The notes: generated from the sequence alone by a model not told the origin. 34,485 nucleotides of DNA from Prevotellaceae bacterium (GCA_031263185.1 JAISGH010000075.1:1-34485), one strand, 5' to 3'. Shown: positions 1-7,674, counted from the first letter of the stretch. Translations and numbers: made by a program.

Positions 1-40
1 TCCGGCGTTGGAAGCAGCAGGCGGTCGCCTTTTCACACAG

Positions 41-119
41 CCTCCTTTGGAGAGGGGCCGGGGGTGAGGTCTCTACGGGATGACATAACTGTTATATCTT
101 GTTTATTCGTCATCACTTA
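41..119 (-). repeat. Dispersed GC-rich palindromic repeat, copy 1
   Basis: The reverse complement of this stretch matches 17740-17820 over about 80 bases, including the core GACCTCACC..GGCCCCTCTCC and the AT-rich flank with GATATAAC. The core contains a self-complementary stretch (CCTCTCC/GGAGAGG). Similar GC-rich units are scattered through many Bacteroidota genomes (general knowledge, from memory). It lies just downstream of the fimbrillin gene, which ends at 132. Confidence 0.7.
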
Positions 120-131
120 ACTATTTCAGGT

Positions 132-1211
132 CTATGGCACATCTGTCGGAATTTCCGTGTTGGTCTCAGCACCCCAAGCAGAAACGGTGGTGTTTACGAA
201 GTCCACCGATTTAAGCGTTAATGCGAAAGTAAAAGTGTACGCATTGCCTGCCGTAAAGTTGACAGCAGGCAACTCTACTGTCAATCGATTGTCTACCGTG
301 AGCTCTGGCTGTACAGTTGTAACGCTATACTTCAGCTCCACATAGATGTCGCCCGCTGCACGGTTTTGCGGTACAAGCATCAGGTAGCTGTCGTCGCCGC
401 ACAAGTTGTAAGCAGTAGCATCAAGCACGTAGCCGGCGCTGTTGTCGAACAAATGGTCGCCGCTTTCTGCGGGCTTCTCGGAAAAACAGTCGCTGGCAGG
501 TATCCAGCCACCGGCAACACCCGAGCGACCGGGAAAAGTATAGGTACCTTTCCGGCTCACTTTGCCACTCTTATAGTAAACCTTCAGGGATTTTATCTTT
601 ACGGTTGCGTCGGCATAAGATTGCGCTAATTTAGCCGAAAATCCTATTTTGGAGAGGATATGGGCGAAGTTGAACTTCACCGCGCCGCCGGCGCCCGTTC
701 TGCTATACGCAGTATCGGCCACCAAGTCCACCTGACTTGCAGCGCTTTCTTGGGTAGTGAAAACTATTCCCGGGTTGCTGCCTCCTCCTGCTGTGTAAGT
801 AGCGGCAGCGCCCGTTACCTTAGAAAAGGCAAAGAAAGATACGTAACCCCAAGTGGACTCGCTTGGCCTTGGCCAGTACCTTGTAGGGGCGTACTCCCAC
901 TGATTGGTCTTCCATTCTACCAGCGTGTCGTTCATAAAAGTGGGAGCACCGGTCACGCTGCTGACAAGAGTAGTAGGAGCTGCAGAATTGTGGTAAGCAA
1001 ATACTTTGAAGCCGGTGTTTTTGAGGCTGTTAAGGTCTAAAACAGCCACCTTGGGCGCTGCTGCGCCGGAGCCTTGCGGTATTCTGGCCAAAAATGTTCC
1101 GAAGCCAATGGCGTTGGCTTCTTCCGGCACCGGCTGCAAATTGTCGTTGTTGGCGCACGACCACAACGCTAATGCAGCGACGGCTGTTGCTAAAAAATAA
1201 TGCTTTTTCAT
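132..1211 (-). CDS. Fimbrillin-family (FimA/Mfa-like) lipoprotein
   Basis: The 359-residue product begins with a lipoprotein signal peptide: MKKHYFLATAVAALALWSC, with Cys19 as the predicted lipidated residue, followed by Asn/Asp. The body reads like Bacteroidales fimbrillins: an early 'AIGFGTF' segment, a central 'FNFAHILSKIGFSAKL' segment, and a C-terminal 'NAYTFTFALTLKSVDF' strand followed by a short tail. Family members are exported as lipoproteins, processed, and polymerised into surface fimbriae or act as tip adhesins; whether this one is a shaft or accessory subunit cannot be said. No Mfa/Fim partner gene is adjacent. A promoter -7 box lies at 1382-1389, giving a leader of about 165 bases. 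It could also be a non-polymerising surface lipoprotein. Confidence 0.82.
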   Translation of the reverse strand: MKKHYFLATAVAALALWSCANNDNLQPVPEEANAIGFGTFLARIPQGSGAAAPKVAVLDLNSLKNTGFKVFAYHNSAAPTTLVSSVTGAPTFMNDTLVEWKTNQWEYAPTRYWPRPSESTWGYVSFFAFSKVTGAAATYTAGGGSNPGIVFTTQESAASQVDLVADTAYSRTGAGGAVKFNFAHILSKIGFSAKLAQSYADATVKIKSLKVYYKSGKVSRKGTYTFPGRSGVAGGWIPASDCFSEKPAESGDHLFDNSAGYVLDATAYNLCGDDSYLMLVPQNRAAGDIYVELKYSVTTVQPELTVDNRLTVELPAVNFTAGNAYTFTFALTLKSVDFVNTTVSAWGAETNTEIPTDVP

Positions 1212-1381
1212 AACTAAATTGAACTAAAAAATTATTGACCTGCTCTGCTGCACGTGGCATAGCTGTGTACATTCCGAATATGCGGAGCAAAGCGCGTAGC
1301 GCCTGTGGGCTGGCGCCGAAGCAGCAATAAATTACCCAGCATCTTTTTGAATGGGTTACCAAACACACAAGTGCTAAGCAG

Positions 1382-1389
1382 CAAAGGTA
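1382..1389 (-). promoter_or_regulatory. Bacteroidota -7 box of the fimbrillin gene
   Basis: The minus strand reads TACCTTTG, matching TAnnTTTG. No clear -33 TTTG is seen at the expected distance. The start codon is about 165 bases downstream, so the mRNA would have a long leader. Confidence 0.5.
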
Positions 1390-1447
1390 TGTATTTTTTT
1401 TCTAAGAAACTTTTGAAAAAAAGGAATGAAGAATTAAATTATCCAAA

Positions 1448-1659
1448 TCAACATAATAAAATTAATTTTCTACATAAAACATCGACACCACCTTTTTCTT
1501 CGAGCGTCATATTGGCGCTACTGTTTGGGTACAGGATTTCCGGGTCTGTGTCGATTTCGTTATCTCAGGCGACCGTATCAAGGTACACTCTTGCGGTTTT
1601 AAACTTGCCGGGTTGCTTCAGCGTTCGGAATATGCCATAATTCAGATAGAATGTGGGGC
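1448..1659 (-). pseudogene. DUF2442 gene remnant (5' truncated, in-frame TGA)
   Basis: The minus strand translates as FYLNYGIFRTLKQPGKF, then KTARVYLDTVA-stop-DNEID, then TDPEILYPNS. This matches from memory the core of DUF2442 proteins (PYL.GIF.EL.D...F..V.VSFDTVEW.NG.D.DPE.LY). A TGA stands exactly where the conserved Trp codon is expected, and the N-terminal third is absent: homology stops within about 10 bases of the hairpin element at 1669-1858. DUF2442 proteins are small and often sit beside toxin-like partners; none remains here. Inferred: the gene was cut by the element's arrival and then decayed. Confidence 0.55.
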
Positions 1660-1668
1660 AGCAAAAAA

Positions 1669-1858
1669 CCTTATTTTTACCTAATTTATCTTACAAAACA
1701 ACCTCAGTAGCATATAGTTACATAATATATCAAAACCTCATTACCTCATTTTTTTCGTACCCATTTCATCGTTTTAATGAGGTAATGGGGTTGTTGATAT
1801 GCGTATTAATTCATTGCTACTGAGGTTGTTTTGTAAGATAAATTAGGTAAAAATGAGG
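1669..1858. repeat. 190-base long-hairpin (MITE-like) element
   Basis: The ends 1669-1712 and 1815-1858 are 44-base inverted repeats with one mismatch (core ACCTAATTTATC...ACAACCTCAG). The inside is also largely self-complementary (CATTACCTCATT at about 1738-1750 against AATGAGGTAATG at about 1777-1789), leaving a small loop around 1763. The whole element can fold as one hairpin. There is no ORF. It resembles a miniature inverted-repeat element, but I see no clear target-site duplication. Confidence 0.7.
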
Positions 1859-1920
1859 TTTCAAACTTTCGCGGGAATGACGGTGGGAGAGAGGAGGGAA
1901 AAACTCAAAATGAAATTTTC

Positions 1921-1946
1921 ATAGCACCTCAAAAAAAGATTTAGCC
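1921..1946 (+). repeat. Solo copy of the 26-base repeat found at 18.2 and 18.5 kb
   Basis: This stretch contains CCTCAAAAAAAGATTTAGCC and differs by a single base from the inverted-repeat arms at 18188-18213 and 18456-18481. It lies between the hairpin element and the relA promoter. Confidence 0.7.
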
Positions 1947-1968
1947 TTTTGAAAACCATTTTTATGCG

Positions 1969-2003
1969 TTTGTGTGTAAAATGAGATTTTCATGCTATCT
2001 TTG
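1969..2003 (+). promoter_or_regulatory. relA promoter (decides the start codon)
   Basis: TATCTTTG at 1996-2003 is a full -7 match, and TTTG at 1969-1972 is a -33 candidate with a slightly long 23-base spacer. Transcription would start near 2010. The ATG at 1992 overlaps the -7 box, so it cannot be the start from this promoter; the next in-frame ATG is at 2031. Confidence 0.6.
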
Positions 2004-2030
2004 TTCGTTCAACACTTGGCATGTCAACCT

Positions 2031-4214
2031 ATGATTTGGAGCATAGAGCAAAAATATACTACCCTCTCAGCCCTTTTTTCGCCCCAAGAGCTCGAAAAAT
2101 CGAAGCTGCGCAGCGCCTTTGAGCAGGCTGCGCAGGCGCTCGACGGGCGGGTGCGCGAAAACGGCGACCCTTTTATCTTTCACGCGCTGGATGTGGCGCA
2201 AATTGCTGCCGCCGAGGTTGGGCTGGGCGCTCAGGCGGCGGCGGCCGTGCTGCTGCACGAGGCCGACTGCGTACACCCCATTGACGCTGCCAACCTGCAG
2301 GGCGCCTTTGGCCGGGAGCTGGCCTCAATGGTGGGCAGCTTGGGCAAGATTGCCCGCCTCAACCTCAAAACAACCGCCCTGCAAGCCGAAGCTTTCCGAA
2401 AGCTCATTGTAAGCTACTCAACCAACCCGCAGGTGATTGTCATCAAGCTGGCAGACCGGCTGGAGGTGATGCGCTCGCTCGCGTTCTTCCCCAAGTCAAA
2501 ACATGCCAAAAAATCGGCCGAAACGCTGCTGCTCTTTGCGCCGCTGGCGCACAAGCTGGGGCTGTACAAGCTCAAGTCGGAGCTCGAGGACTTGTCGCTG
2601 CGCTACACCGACCCCGCCATGTACCGGAGCATCAACACCAAGCTCAAGCTGGGCGAAAAGTCGCGCGGTATGCTGGTGGAAGATTTTATTGCCCCCCTGC
2701 GCAGCGAGCTGCAGGAAAAAAATTACCGGTTTGACCTGAAGTACCGCACCAAGTCCGCCTACTCCATTTGGAGCAAGATGCAAAAGCAGGGCGTACCGTT
2801 TGAGGGCGTGTACGATGTTTTTGCCATTCGCGTTATCCTCGACATGCCGTTTGAGAGCCGCGCAAACGAGGTGGCGGCCTGCTGGGATGTGTACTCCACC
2901 ATAACGTCGCGCTACGAGCCAGACCTCAAGCGGCTGCGCGACTGGATTACCACGCCAAGGGAAAGCGGCTACGAAAGCCTTCACGTCACCGTGAAGGTGG
3001 CCAACGGACAGAGCGTGGAGGTGCAAATCCGCACCCGCCGCATGGACGACAACGCAGAGCACGGCATGGCGGCGCACTGGCGCTACAAGGGCGTACAGCA
3101 GGACGCCGGCGGCGTGGAGAGCTGGCTTGCCCACATGCGAGCCTCGCTCGAAACGGCCGGCAGCGAGGCCGACTACGAGGCAACATTTACGCCGAGCGAA
3201 ATATTCGTTTTCACCCCAACGGGCGACCTGCGCCAGCTCAAAGTGGGCGCCACGGTGCTCGACTTTGCGTTTGACATCCACAGCAACTTAGGCTGCCGCT
3301 GCACGGGGGCTATCCGCAACGGAAAGCACGTGCCCATCCGCGAGGTGCTGCAAACCGGCGACGTTGTGGAAGTGCTGACCGCAAAAAACCAAACGCCTAC
3401 CCTCGACTGGCTGGAGTACGTAACCACCGCAAAGGCAAAGAACCGGATACGGCAAAAGCTGCACGAGGACGAGGCTAAGGTAGCCGCTACCGGACGGGAG
3501 GCGCTGGAGCGCAAGCTCAAAAGCTGGAAGCTGGGCGCGGCTGTTGGCGGCAGCGCGGGCGCGGAGGCGCTGCTCGTAAAGCACTTTAAGCTCAAATCGG
3601 CTACCGAGCTGTTCGTAAAGCTGGCGCTCGAGGAGCTGGACTTTGCGCTGGTGCACGACGCCCTCCAGCGGTACGCGGCGGAAGCGTCGCCGGCGGCAGA
3701 AAAGGAGCCGGCGGCAAAGCGGGCAGCGCAAAAGCCCTCCGCCAAGCCGAGCGCGTCGAGCGACTACATTACGGTAGACGAGCAGCTGGGCAGCGTGGAG
3801 TACAAGCTGGGCAAGTGCTGCAATCCCATATACGGCGACGATATTTTTGGGTTTGTAACCGTGGGAAGCGGCGTTACCATTCACCGCGCCAGCTGCCCCA
3901 ACGCCGAGCGCCTGCTCAACCTGTACGCCTACCGCGTTATCCCCGCAAGGTGGCGGCAGCAGGCTGACTCCGACTCGTTTCAGGCGGTGATAAAAATATC
4001 GGCGAACAACGAAATCGGCATGCAGCAAAAGCTGAGCGACGCGGTTGACTTCTGCGCGGCGGGGGCTATTCGCTCCCTGCAGCTCTCGCTCAACAGGGGA
4101 ATGTTCGAAGGGCAAATGCGCGTATTTGTAAAAAATGTAAAGCAGCTCGACGCGCTGCTCTACCACCTGCGCAGCACAAAAGGCGTACACAAGGCGGTGA
4201 GGGTAGGCTGCTGA
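2031..4214 (+). CDS. relA: RelA/SpoT-family (p)ppGpp synthetase with altered hydrolase site
   Basis: A long RSH enzyme of 727 residues that makes the alarmone (p)ppGpp from ATP and GDP/GTP. Domains in order: HD hydrolase (about 30-150), synthetase (about 230-350, with YRTKSAYSIWSKMQKQG from 238, RLRD at 301-304, YESLH, EVQIRT at 330-335), TGS (about 391-452), a Cys-containing region with KCCNPI and ASCPNAE (about 594-630), and a C-terminal ACT domain (about 648-727). In the HD domain His51, His76 and Asp142 are kept, but the HD doublet is His76-Glu77 and the usual downstream Glu-Asp pair is missing (it reads HEADCV). Hydrolysis is therefore probably weak or lost, as in RelA-type enzymes; a second, SpoT-type gene elsewhere would be expected. 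The ATG at 1992 adds 13 residues but overlaps the promoter. Confidence 0.9.
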   Translation: MIWSIEQKYTTLSALFSPQELEKSKLRSAFEQAAQALDGRVRENGDPFIFHALDVAQIAAAEVGLGAQAAAAVLLHEADCVHPIDAANLQGAFGRELASMVGSLGKIARLNLKTTALQAEAFRKLIVSYSTNPQVIVIKLADRLEVMRSLAFFPKSKHAKKSAETLLLFAPLAHKLGLYKLKSELEDLSLRYTDPAMYRSINTKLKLGEKSRGMLVEDFIAPLRSELQEKNYRFDLKYRTKSAYSIWSKMQKQGVPFEGVYDVFAIRVILDMPFESRANEVAACWDVYSTITSRYEPDLKRLRDWITTPRESGYESLHVTVKVANGQSVEVQIRTRRMDDNAEHGMAAHWRYKGVQQDAGGVESWLAHMRASLETAGSEADYEATFTPSEIFVFTPTGDLRQLKVGATVLDFAFDIHSNLGCRCTGAIRNGKHVPIREVLQTGDVVEVLTAKNQTPTLDWLEYVTTAKAKNRIRQKLHEDEAKVAATGREALERKLKSWKLGAAVGGSAGAEALLVKHFKLKSATELFVKLALEELDFALVHDALQRYAAEASPAAEKEPAAKRAAQKPSAKPSASSDYITVDEQLGSVEYKLGKCCNPIYGDDIFGFVTVGSGVTIHRASCPNAERLLNLYAYRVIPARWRQQADSDSFQAVIKISANNEIGMQQKLSDAVDFCAAGAIRSLQLSLNRGMFEGQMRVFVKNVKQLDALLYHLRSTKGVHKAVRVGC

Positions 4215-4250
4215 CTTGAGCTACACAACAACAACCAAAAAACAAATCTA

Positions 4251-5483
4251 ATGGCGCTGATAAATTCTCAATTCTTAAAAGTATCTCAGGATGCGGTGGA
4301 GCAGGAGATAGCGAAGCGAGTAAACGTTTTCTCCGTTCTCAACCCCAAGGTTGAGCTGATACGCCTCGATAGCGGCGACGTTACCCTTCCGCTCACGCCA
4401 AGCGCTATTGAGGCCATGCTGTCCAGCGTACACGAAATGGGGCGGGATACCACCTTCAGGGGGCGAGGCCCTGTGCGGGGCTACCCGTTCTTGATAGACG
4501 CCATCGTTAAGGGCGACTTTAGAAGTCGGGGCATAAAAATGCAGCCCGAAGAGGTGTTTGTGAGCGAGGGCACAAAGCAGGACGTGGCCAGCATAGGCGA
4601 TATTCTCTGCAAGGACAACCGCATCGGGGTGCTCGACCCGATATTCCAAACCTACATCGAATCGAACGTGGTGGGCTACAGGGCTGGGATTTTGGAGAAG
4701 GACAAGCACTGGAGCAACATTGTTTACCTCACCGCTACGCCCGACAAAGGCTTCACGCCGGATTTGCCCACCGAGCGCCCCGATGTTATTTTTTTGAGCT
4801 ACCCCAACGACCCTACAGGAGTAGCGCTGAGCAAGGCCGAGCTTACCCGCTGGGTGGAGTACGCCATCGAAAACAAGGTGCTGGTGCTGTTTGACGCTAC
4901 CTACGAGGCGTTCATCGCCGACCCCGACGTACCCCACAGCATTTACGAAATAAAAAATGCGCGAAAGGTGGCCATTGAGTTCCGAAGCTTCTCCAAGTCG
5001 GCAGGCTTTACCGGCCTGCACTGCGGCTACACCGTTATCCCCAGAGAGGTGAAAGGGTACTCCCTTTACAGCGGGAGGAGCATATTCCTCAACGACCTGT
5101 GGCAGCGGCGCCAGACGATAAAGAACAACGCGCCGTCGTACATCATACAGCGGGCGGCAGAAGCCCTCTACACGGAGCAGGGCAAAAAGGAGGTGCGGCA
5201 AAGCGTGGACTACTACATGACCAACGCCGCAATGCTAAGGTCTGCGCTGGACGCCGCCGAGCTAAAGTACTCCGGCGGGGTAAACGCCCCGTACATCTGG
5301 GTGCAGTCGCCGTGGGGGTCGTCGTGGGAGCTGTTTGAGCGCCTCTTTAGCCGCTGCCGGATACTCTCGTCGCCCGGCGAGCGCTTTGGGCCGAGCGGCG
5401 AAGGCTACGTGAGGCTGAGCGCGTTTGCCAACCAAAACCAGGTGATGCTGGCCTGCAGCAGGCTGGCGGATTTCAGGATGTAG
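4251..5483 (+). CDS. dapL: LL-diaminopimelate aminotransferase
   Basis: A 410-residue PLP enzyme (class I/II fold, normal length) converting tetrahydrodipicolinate plus glutamate directly to LL-diaminopimelate, in the cytoplasm. The N-terminus (NSQFLKVSQDAVEQEIAKRV), the 'IRLDSGDVTLPL' segment, the 'FRGRGPVRGYPFL' segment and the PLP-lysine motif SFSKSAGFTGLHCGYTVIP (Schiff-base Lys249) are typical of DapL. The gene starts 36 bases after relA. The next pathway enzyme, DapF, is encoded 1.36 kb downstream, separated only by the DUF1016 cassette. This suggests an original dapL-dapF pair that was split. Confidence 0.93.
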   Translation: MALINSQFLKVSQDAVEQEIAKRVNVFSVLNPKVELIRLDSGDVTLPLTPSAIEAMLSSVHEMGRDTTFRGRGPVRGYPFLIDAIVKGDFRSRGIKMQPEEVFVSEGTKQDVASIGDILCKDNRIGVLDPIFQTYIESNVVGYRAGILEKDKHWSNIVYLTATPDKGFTPDLPTERPDVIFLSYPNDPTGVALSKAELTRWVEYAIENKVLVLFDATYEAFIADPDVPHSIYEIKNARKVAIEFRSFSKSAGFTGLHCGYTVIPREVKGYSLYSGRSIFLNDLWQRRQTIKNNAPSYIIQRAAEALYTEQGKKEVRQSVDYYMTNAAMLRSALDAAELKYSGGVNAPYIWVQSPWGSSWELFERLFSRCRILSSPGERFGPSGEGYVRLSAFANQNQVMLACSRLADFRM

Positions 5484-5492
5484 CAGAGTTCA

Positions 5493-5518
5493 TTTGACTA
5501 CGTTGATTTTCAACTCAA
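5493..5518 (+). repeat. Left 26-base inverted repeat of the DUF1016 cassette
   Basis: It begins 10 bases after the dapL stop and reads TTTGACTACGTTGATTTTCA and onward. It is the inverted copy of 6770-6795 (24 of 26 identical). It overlaps the far 5' end of the open frame of the nuclease gene, which argues against the TTG at 5494 as a start. Confidence 0.75.
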
Positions 5519-5550
5519 AATTCTTGACATCGAAATTTAAAAACAATATT

Positions 5551-6693
5551 ATGGTTGAAGATATAATTATAGCAGAAGATATACTAAAAGATAATTTTCC
5601 GTTTGATTACAAGTATTTTTTGCAGAATATTCTGGCAAAAATTCAATCGGTAAGATACCAAATGCTGATGTCGGTGAGTAAACAAACATTGATGCTTTAT
5701 TGGGACATCGGCAGGGCTGTAAGCGAGAAAATGCAGTCGGCCGGTTGGGGTGCAAAAGTTGTGAAGCAACTTTCCAAAGATTTGCAAACCGAATTTCCGG
5801 GTATTCGTGGTTTTTCGGTGCGTAATCTTTGGAGAATGAAGATGCTTTACGAATTTTATGCGGAGTTTGGAATTTGTGCCACCGCGGTGGCACAAATTCC
5901 AAACTCGCAAGATTCTGCCACCGCGGTGGCAGAATTACAAAAAAATGGGTATGAGTTAATTACAAGTATTGGCTGGGTGCAGAACTGTGTTATTCTCGAA
6001 AAATGCAAGAGCAAGGAGCAAGTAATATTCTACCTGAAACAAGCCAAAGAAAAAGGCTGGTCTAAGCTGGATTTGCTCGAAAAAATAGAGCAAAATTATT
6101 TTGAAAATCATGCTTTGGCGCAGAATAACTTTGAGGCAACCGTACCCGAATTGCTCAAAGCGCAGGTAGCATGGGAATTTCTCGACGATTACAATATTGA
6201 ACTCATCAATCCCGACCAGCCCGTTTCGGAAAAAGCGCTTGAAAATGCCATTATCGAAAATCTGGTAAAATTTTTGCACGAAATGGGCGGGACTTTTGCT
6301 TTTGTGGGCAGGCAATTTCGCCTCACGTTAGACGAGAAAGAATATTTTGTCGATTTACTGTTTTTCAATCTTACGCTGAATCGCTACGTTGTGTTTGAGC
6401 TGAAAGCAAGAGAATTTTCGCCCAAAGATATTGGGCAAACGCAAATGTATATGCAGTTGATTAACAAGCAAGTAAAACAGCCGTTCCACAACAGCACCAT
6501 TGGCGTGATAGTCTGTAGAGCCAAAAATCGCTTGGAGGTGGAATATATGCTCGAACTGGCAAAAGACCCAATGGGTGTGGCTACCTACAACAATTACAGC
6601 AAGCTGCCGGAAGAATACGCCAAATATTTGCCTTCGGAGGAAGAATTGGAAAAACGGCTATCGTCTTTTATACAGCTAAAGAGTGAAAAGTAA
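5551..6693 (+). CDS. DUF1016/YhcG-family PD-(D/E)XK nuclease
   Basis: A 380-residue protein with the DUF1016 layout. An N-terminal helical/winged-helix part (about 15-110) contains 'LMLYWDIGRAVSEKMQ' and 'FSVRNLWRMKMLYEFY'. A C-terminal PD-(D/E)XK nuclease domain (about 225-350) shows Asp268 in 'YFVDLLFF' and Glu283-Leu-Lys285 in 'VFELKA', the expected catalytic D...ExK. Family members are predicted nucleases, often near restriction or other defence genes; no partner is adjacent here. The linker at about residues 104-129 holds two perfect DNA palindromes. The ATG at 5551 is chosen because the upstream TTG at 5494 lies in an inverted repeat. The AT-rich gene sits alone between dapL and dapF, so lateral acquisition is likely. 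Confidence 0.87.
   Translation: MVEDIIIAEDILKDNFPFDYKYFLQNILAKIQSVRYQMLMSVSKQTLMLYWDIGRAVSEKMQSAGWGAKVVKQLSKDLQTEFPGIRGFSVRNLWRMKMLYEFYAEFGICATAVAQIPNSQDSATAVAELQKNGYELITSIGWVQNCVILEKCKSKEQVIFYLKQAKEKGWSKLDLLEKIEQNYFENHALAQNNFEATVPELLKAQVAWEFLDDYNIELINPDQPVSEKALENAIIENLVKFLHEMGGTFAFVGRQFRLTLDEKEYFVDLLFFNLTLNRYVVFELKAREFSPKDIGQTQMYMQLINKQVKQPFHNSTIGVIVCRAKNRLEVEYMLELAKDPMGVATYNNYSKLPEEYAKYLPSEEELEKRLSSFIQLKSEK
5863..5906. repeat. 44-base perfect palindrome inside the DUF1016 gene
   Basis: A perfect two-fold palindrome centred between 5884 and 5885 with core GCCACCGCGGTGGC and arms starting GAGTTTGGAATTTGT. It stays in frame and encodes EFGICATAVAQIPNS. Confidence 0.9.
5912..5935. repeat. 24-base perfect palindrome sharing the same core
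   Basis: ATTCTGCCACCG followed by its exact reverse complement, centred between 5923 and 5924. It has the same 14-base core as the 5863-5906 palindrome, only 5 bases away, and encodes SATAVAEL. Confidence 0.9.
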
Positions 6694-6706
6694 CCGCAAT
6701 TATTCG

Positions 6707-6714
6707 TATCTTTG
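6707..6714 (+). promoter_or_regulatory. Probable dapF promoter -7 box
   Basis: TATCTTTG matches TAnnTTTG and lies 14 bases after the nuclease gene's stop codon. A -33 box is not clear. It would give a leader of about 120 bases for dapF and let dapF be transcribed without relying on read-through from dapL. Confidence 0.45.
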
Positions 6715-6769
6715 TGCCGTAACGTAATTCAGATTTTTAATCCCTAACAGGGTTATTTAAAGCAACAAA

Positions 6770-6795
6770 TTGAATTGAAAATCGACGTAGTCAAA
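6770..6795 (-). repeat. Right 26-base inverted repeat of the DUF1016 cassette
   Basis: Inverted copy of 5493-5518 with 24 of 26 bases matching (core GAAAATCGACGTAGTCAAA). It lies 48 bases before the dapF start. No direct repeat of the target is visible outside the two arms. Confidence 0.75.
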
Positions 6796-6843
6796 ATGCA
6801 CTCATGTAACAAATAACGAACTATTTTTCAAAAGAAAATTGAT

Positions 6844-7674
6844 ATGAAATTTACAAAAATGCACGGCGCAGGCAACGACTACGTATACGTTGACTGTACG
6901 CGGGGCGAGGTAGCAAACCCGCAAGAGCTGTCGAAAAAAATTAGCGACCGCCACTTTGGAGTAGGCTCCGACGGGCTGGTGCTCATCTGCAAGTCGGACG
7001 TTGCCGACTTCAGGATGAGGATGTTTAACGCCGACGGCTCTGAGGCGCAAATGTGCGGCAACGCCGCGCGCTGCATAGGAAAGTACGTGTACGATAAGGG
7101 GCTGACCGACAAAACCGACCTGACGCTCGAAACGCTTGCGGGGGTAAAGCGCCTTACGCTCTTTGCCGACGGCGCTAAGGTGCGCAGGGTAACGGTGGAC
7201 ATGGGACTCCCCGAGCTCACGCCTGCCAAAATACCGGTGGCTGCCGGCGGAGAGCGCGCCGTTGGCCTGCCCCTGGAGGTTGACGGAAAGGTATTTTCGG
7301 TAACCTGCGTTTCGATGGGAAACCCGCACGCCGTAATCTTTGTGAAGGACGTGAAGAGCTTCGACGTGCACCGCGTTGGGAAGCTGATAGAGCATCACGC
7401 GCTCTTTCCCGAAAAGGTAAACGTGGAGTTTGTAGAGCCGCTGTCGGCGGGCGAGCTGCGCATGAGGGTGTGGGAGCGCGGGTCGGGCGAAACGTGGGCC
7501 TGCGGCACGGGAGCCTGCGCTACGCTGGTGGCGGCAACGCTCAACAACCTCTCCGACGGAAAGGCTGTTGTCCACCTCCTTGGCGGAGACTTGGAGGTGG
7601 AGTGGGACAAAAATTCGGGGCGCGTTTACATGACAGGCGGGGCAGAAGCGGTGTTTGAAGGCGAGCTCTGCTAA
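6844..7674 (+). CDS. dapF: Diaminopimelate epimerase
   Basis: A 276-residue cofactor-independent racemase converting LL- to meso-diaminopimelate, the precursor of lysine and of the peptidoglycan cross-link. Family hallmarks are the N-terminal MKFTKMHGAGNDYVYVD, 'FGVGSDGL', and the two catalytic cysteines: Cys71 in 'QMCGNAARC' and Cys220 in 'TWACGTGACA'. 'MGNPHAVIF' is also typical. Length is normal. It acts directly after DapL, from which it is separated by the DUF1016 cassette. Its own upstream region carries a candidate promoter. Confidence 0.95.
   Translation: MKFTKMHGAGNDYVYVDCTRGEVANPQELSKKISDRHFGVGSDGLVLICKSDVADFRMRMFNADGSEAQMCGNAARCIGKYVYDKGLTDKTDLTLETLAGVKRLTLFADGAKVRRVTVDMGLPELTPAKIPVAAGGERAVGLPLEVDGKVFSVTCVSMGNPHAVIFVKDVKSFDVHRVGKLIEHHALFPEKVNVEFVEPLSAGELRMRVWERGSGETWACGTGACATLVAATLNNLSDGKAVVHLLGGDLEVEWDKNSGRVYMTGGAEAVFEGELC

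Noticed and set aside
1550-1580. TGA at a conserved Trp position, hinting at TGA = Trp recoding
   Set aside because: Intact genes here use TGG for Trp and relA ends with TGA; the DUF2442 stretch also lacks its N-terminus. It is a nonsense mutation in a dead gene.
1230-1640. Open frames 1305-1640 (plus) and 1030-1368 (minus)
   Set aside because: They run across the fimbrillin promoter and the DUF2442 remnant, with no family resemblance and composition following the underlying features.
3288-4190. Long antisense ORF over relA, and similar long antisense ORFs over dapL (4275-5201), DUF3822 (11151-12107) and the decarboxylase (23914-25464)
   Set aside because: They lie exactly opposite well-supported genes, show low-complexity composition typical of mirrored GC-rich codons, and have no recognisable motifs or promoters.
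5494-5550. Upstream TTG start adding 19 residues to the DUF1016 protein
   Set aside because: The extension is encoded by the inverted repeat and an AT-rich leader, and an ATG at 5551 gives the normal family N-terminus.
5493-6795. Target-site duplication around the DUF1016 cassette
   Set aside because: I compared the bases just outside both arms and found no matching direct repeat; transposition is therefore not shown.
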